Below the pieces are notes generated by a model. It ran no database searches. It worked only from the letters and a program-made list of their open reading frames with translations, and was not told the DNA's origin. Source: Candidatus Omnitrophota bacterium (GTDB lineage Bacteria; Omnitrophota; Gorgyraeia; Gygaellales; Profunditerraquicolaceae). From it: a stretch of DNA of 34,447 nt. The position numbers and the translations under genes were made by a program. Position 1 is the first letter of the stretch, and each line of letters opens with the position of its first letter. Positions 31,813-34,447 of the stretch are shown piece after piece. Where the stretch lies: assembly GCA_026387455.1 (NCBI GenBank), contig JAPLLR010000066.1:1-34447 (forward strand). Direction: 5' to 3'.

Positions 31813-33774
31813 TTACTGCCCACCCTTAATTTTACTTTTCTCATCAAGGTTTAACAAATAAAGCACCTTTCCATCTGGAAGTTCATTCAAAAATATACCA
31901 ACCTTTTTTAGAAATGCTTCTTGCTTGTCCGTTCTTTCTAAATACAAATTTAAAGTATCACGAACAACTTCCGCTTTTTCATAATCAGACATTTTGATTA
32001 ATAAGTTGACCTTATTTTGGTAAAACGTAACAGTGTCCATTTTTTCACTAGGATTAAATACATAATACTGCACACCCTTATTTCGAATAATTGATTCCTC
32101 CTTACTCCAGTCAATTGAAGTCTCATGCGAAGGATAACCAACAATATCCGGACGCAAATAATAATTAGTATGTATATCATGGTTGGCGACTACGGCATTC
32201 TCCTTCAAGGTTTCGTTAAGGCATTTTTCAAGCGGAAGCCACACCTCTTTTTGTTCAAAAAATGGAGATAACCGCAAGTAATTGTCTTTTATAGATTTAA
32301 CTTCTAAGAAAGTGTTTAACGTTGCCACAAATATAACGCCCACCCAGACCCACTTCAATGCGCTTGCCTTCCAATGATTATACATAGCCGAAAAAGAAAT
32401 CGCATATATTATACCGGCAAAAAAAGCAAACTTATACCACAACAATAGCTTCCCAGGTAGCTCCACACTAAAATAGGCAATTAAAGAAACTATGAATAAG
32501 AGGTTTATATCTGTAAATCGAGGGTTATTTCTTTTAAATAGACAATAATAAACTGAACAAGGGAACCCTATAAGAATAAGCGGAGTAAGTCCGAATGCAT
32601 TAAAGGTAGGCTCAAAAGGGATAAATATAGAAGTATAATATAAGAACTTCGACCAAAAATAACTAATATCTGTTACTGAAATAAATCTATCTAATATATT
32701 CAATTTAGTTAAAGCCCAAAGTCGAACTAAGAAATCGACTTTACTAAAATATGGATAGATTGGATTGGAAAATTCTTTAAAACTATAAATAAGCCAGGGT
32801 GAATAAATAATAAAAGCGATTATAAAAAATAAACATGATGCGCGAATTCGATGAAATAACTTTAAATCATTCCCAATAAGAATAACGCTACTAAGCGCGA
32901 TAATCATAGGAATACCGAAATACTTAGTACTCAACATCAGCCCAGATAATAACCCACCCAAAAGTAAAAAACGAATCGAGTTAGTTTTACGGTAAGCAAA
33001 AAGGCAATAAAGTGACATCATCATAAATACGGCCAAAGCAGGATAATCACCGACATCAACTGAATAATTAAACATTGCGCGAAATCCAAGAAAAACCGCG
33101 ACTGACATGAAGGCGCTTAAACGTGAGAAATAATCTCTAGCAAAAACATATATCGAAGCAATCAACATCACCAGCGTAAACCAATGAAGTAAATTTGCAG
33201 CGCGGTCATCGGAAAGAATCTTACCGCCAAGATAAAGCATGTGGAGCATGGTCGGATTATAATTTGCAACGTGGTCGTATCCTGAGGGGAGAGTATAAAT
33301 ATGCGCAAAATGTCTTTGCCGAATACATTCCTTGGCGTGTTGATAATGATGGCTAATTACGTCTGAACCACGCGTAAAATTAATCGCACTGTAAAACCAT
33401 ACTATAAATAAAACTATTACTAAAACTACAATAATGATTTCTCTTATTTTTACATCTTTAAAAAACGAAAACTTCGGTATAGTTTCTTTAGAATAATAGG
33501 CAAAATATCTATATATAGAAAACGTCCCTAAGAAAAAAAAGAATGCCCAAAAATACTTTTCTTGATAGAAATCACCTGCCAATCCTGCTATAAAAATAGA
33601 TTGACCGATAAGACCTAATCCCACTGAAAAAGAAATTAACATTTTCGCAAGTTTCGAAATCAGGTGATTATTTCTTTTTAAAACAAAGGAGGTGATCCAA
33701 TCGCCTATTCCCCAAGCGGATAATGTTATCAATAGAAAAACAGTAACTGCCTTCAGCAATATTAAAAACATCAT
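31813..33774 (-). CDS. GT-C-like multipass membrane protein (PMT/ArnT-type glycosyltransferase)
   Basis: 653 residues with about twelve to thirteen membrane helices up to residue 490, and a soluble C-terminal domain of about 150 residues. The first large periplasmic loop holds an acidic motif, FTRGSDVISHHYQHAKECI, in the position where GT-C enzymes have their catalytic Asp. NYNPTMLHMLYLGGKIL and LSTKYFGIPMIIALS follow the fold of dolichyl/polyprenyl-phosphate-sugar-dependent transferases. A lipid-linked sugar donor at the periplasmic face is the likely mode of action. No family signature is strong enough to name the sugar. It starts 12 nt after a small hypothetical reading frame. Confidence 0.7.
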   Translation of the reverse strand: MMFLILLKAVTVFLLITLSAWGIGDWITSFVLKRNNHLISKLAKMLISFSVGLGLIGQSIFIAGLAGDFYQEKYFWAFFFFLGTFSIYRYFAYYSKETIPKFSFFKDVKIREIIIVVLVIVLFIVWFYSAINFTRGSDVISHHYQHAKECIRQRHFAHIYTLPSGYDHVANYNPTMLHMLYLGGKILSDDRAANLLHWFTLVMLIASIYVFARDYFSRLSAFMSVAVFLGFRAMFNYSVDVGDYPALAVFMMMSLYCLFAYRKTNSIRFLLLGGLLSGLMLSTKYFGIPMIIALSSVILIGNDLKLFHRIRASCLFFIIAFIIYSPWLIYSFKEFSNPIYPYFSKVDFLVRLWALTKLNILDRFISVTDISYFWSKFLYYTSIFIPFEPTFNAFGLTPLILIGFPCSVYYCLFKRNNPRFTDINLLFIVSLIAYFSVELPGKLLLWYKFAFFAGIIYAISFSAMYNHWKASALKWVWVGVIFVATLNTFLEVKSIKDNYLRLSPFFEQKEVWLPLEKCLNETLKENAVVANHDIHTNYYLRPDIVGYPSHETSIDWSKEESIIRNKGVQYYVFNPSEKMDTVTFYQNKVNLLIKMSDYEKAEVVRDTLNLYLERTDKQEAFLKKVGIFLNELPDGKVLYLLNLDEKSKIKGGQ

Positions 33775-33786
33775 ATTTTTTTTGAT

Positions 33787-33999
33787 TTATTTTTCACTAT
33801 CATTTTTTACCGCTATGGACTTTGTTCTGACTTTTATTAATAACCTAGCAAGATTTCCAGGTCGCATTATATCCATAATTACTACCATAAAATATACAAC
33901 TAAAATCAAAACAGAATAAAATATATAAACCTTGCAAATTATTTTTTTAAAATAAATTTTACTGAATTTTCCCATTTTTAACATAATTTGCACTTTCAA
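33787..33999 (-). CDS. Small hypothetical membrane protein
   Basis: Up to 70 residues, with a basic N-terminus (KMGKFSKIYFKKIICK), one hydrophobic segment (VYIFYSVLILVVYFMVVIM) and a basic tail (RPGNLARLLIKVRTKS). The TTG at 33999 has GGGGA only 4 nt upstream; an in-frame GTG at 33993 is better spaced at 10 nt. It lies 12 nt before the GT-C-like gene and 64 nt after the methyltransferase fragment, so it fits the operon. No family was recognised. The positive-inside tail resembles small accessory membrane proteins, but it could equally be a remnant of a larger gene. Confidence 0.4.
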   Translation of the reverse strand: MKVQIMLKMGKFSKIYFKKIICKVYIFYSVLILVVYFMVVIMDIMRPGNLARLLIKVRTKSIAVKNDSEK

Positions 34000-34063
34000 C
34001 TATCCCCGGTCGCCTTCTCTCTTAATAGATTTAGGAATATGCTTAATACCATCCAAACCATAC

Positions 34064-34447
34064 CTACTGCTTCTCACAAACAGTTATTCGATGCACAAAC
34101 CAATTCACTTCTTTATTAATTTTAAATCCGTTTCTATTAATTAGCTCCTTGTAAGATTTAAACCAATGTTTGAAGAAATGCTGCAAAATCGAGTCTTCTT
34201 CAATAAAAGATTCTAATCTTACCTTAAAAAAACCGAAATAAAAAATCTTATACCTAGACATCCAATGCAAAAACCTAATAATTAAAGTGGGAGCTGGTTC
34301 GCGAAAAAGCAATATGCCACCTTTCTTTAAAACTATATTACAAGCGGACAAGAAATTTTCCCATTCTTGAATGCTGGTCATGTGATGCATCAAGCAAGAA
34401 ACAATCACTACATCAAGGCTGGAGGGTCCCCAATGCTTCGCAATATC
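34064..34447 (-). CDS. SAM-dependent methyltransferase (partial, C-terminal part)
   Basis: The reading frame runs in from the window edge at 34447 and ends at 34064, giving the last 127 residues. The visible part starts DIAKHWGPSSLD and continues VVIVSCLMHHM, matching the acidic and post-IV motifs of class I methyltransferases. ACNIVLKKGGILLFREP is the conserved LkpGG strand. The C-terminal half is helical with no further known motif. The SAM-binding glycine motif lies outside the window, so the type of methyltransferase cannot be refined. It is transcribed toward the GT-C-like gene. Confidence 0.7.
   Translation of the reverse strand, partial: DIAKHWGPSSLDVVIVSCLMHHMTSIQEWENFLSACNIVLKKGGILLFREPAPTLIIRFLHWMSRYKIFYFGFFKVRLESFIEEDSILQHFFKHWFKSYKELINRNGFKINKEVNWFVHRITVCEKQ

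Overview
All recognisable genes in this 34.4 kb window lie on the minus strand, so transcription runs from high to low coordinates. The sequence looks like a Gram-negative bacterium of moderate GC. The order pgk-tpiA-secG, a membrane-embedded spermidine-synthase-like protein and a long surface-polysaccharide locus would fit an uncultivated PVC-group lineage such as Omnitrophota. That placement is inference from gene content only. No rRNA, tRNA, CRISPR array or insertion sequence was seen.

Region 1 (1-5321) is a housekeeping operon with a strong sigma70-type promoter at 5293-5321. It reads pgk, tpiA, secG, a family 5 peptide-binding protein, a DppB-type permease and a DppC-type permease cut by the window edge. 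Junctions after pgk are 3-nt gaps, 4-nt ATGA overlaps or, for the binding protein, a 20-nt overlap. Two oddities stand out. Triosephosphate isomerase carries Arg where the catalytic His is expected, and a terminator-like hairpin with a T tract lies inside the signal-peptide codons of the binding protein.

Region 2 (5347-6110) holds a lone AbrB-type DNA-binding protein between two copies of a GC-rich mosaic element whose ends are inverted repeats.

Region 3 (6143-34447) is a surface-polysaccharide locus. Its outer part encodes a methyltransferase fragment, a GT-C-like membrane protein, another methyltransferase, an asparagine synthase-type amidotransferase, a heparinase II/III-type protein, a GT2 glycosyltransferase, a GNAT acyltransferase and a polysaccharide deacetylase. 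Next come an ElyC/YdcF-like protein, a Wzy-like polymerase gene interrupted by in-frame stops, an SDR epimerase and a GT4 glycosyltransferase. The core is an acetamidino-sugar cassette: WbpG/LfnA-type amidotransferase, HisH2, HisF2, a broken WbuB-like glycosyltransferase, an RmlD-like reductase, an FnlA/CapE-like dehydratase and a WecB/FnlC-like 2-epimerase. A priming block follows: a C-terminally shortened SDR, a small PglC-type phosphoglycosyl transferase, a WbpM-type dehydratase and a Wzy_C/WaaL-type protein.

Taken together, the core would make a UDP-activated 2-acetamido-2,6-dideoxy-L-sugar (L-QuiNAc or L-FucNAc type) and convert its N-acetyl group to acetamidino. The glycosyltransferase, polymerase and one SDR gene are all damaged, so the locus looks partly decayed, recently recombined, or affected by assembly error at several points. 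No flippase or complete polymerase is visible in the window.
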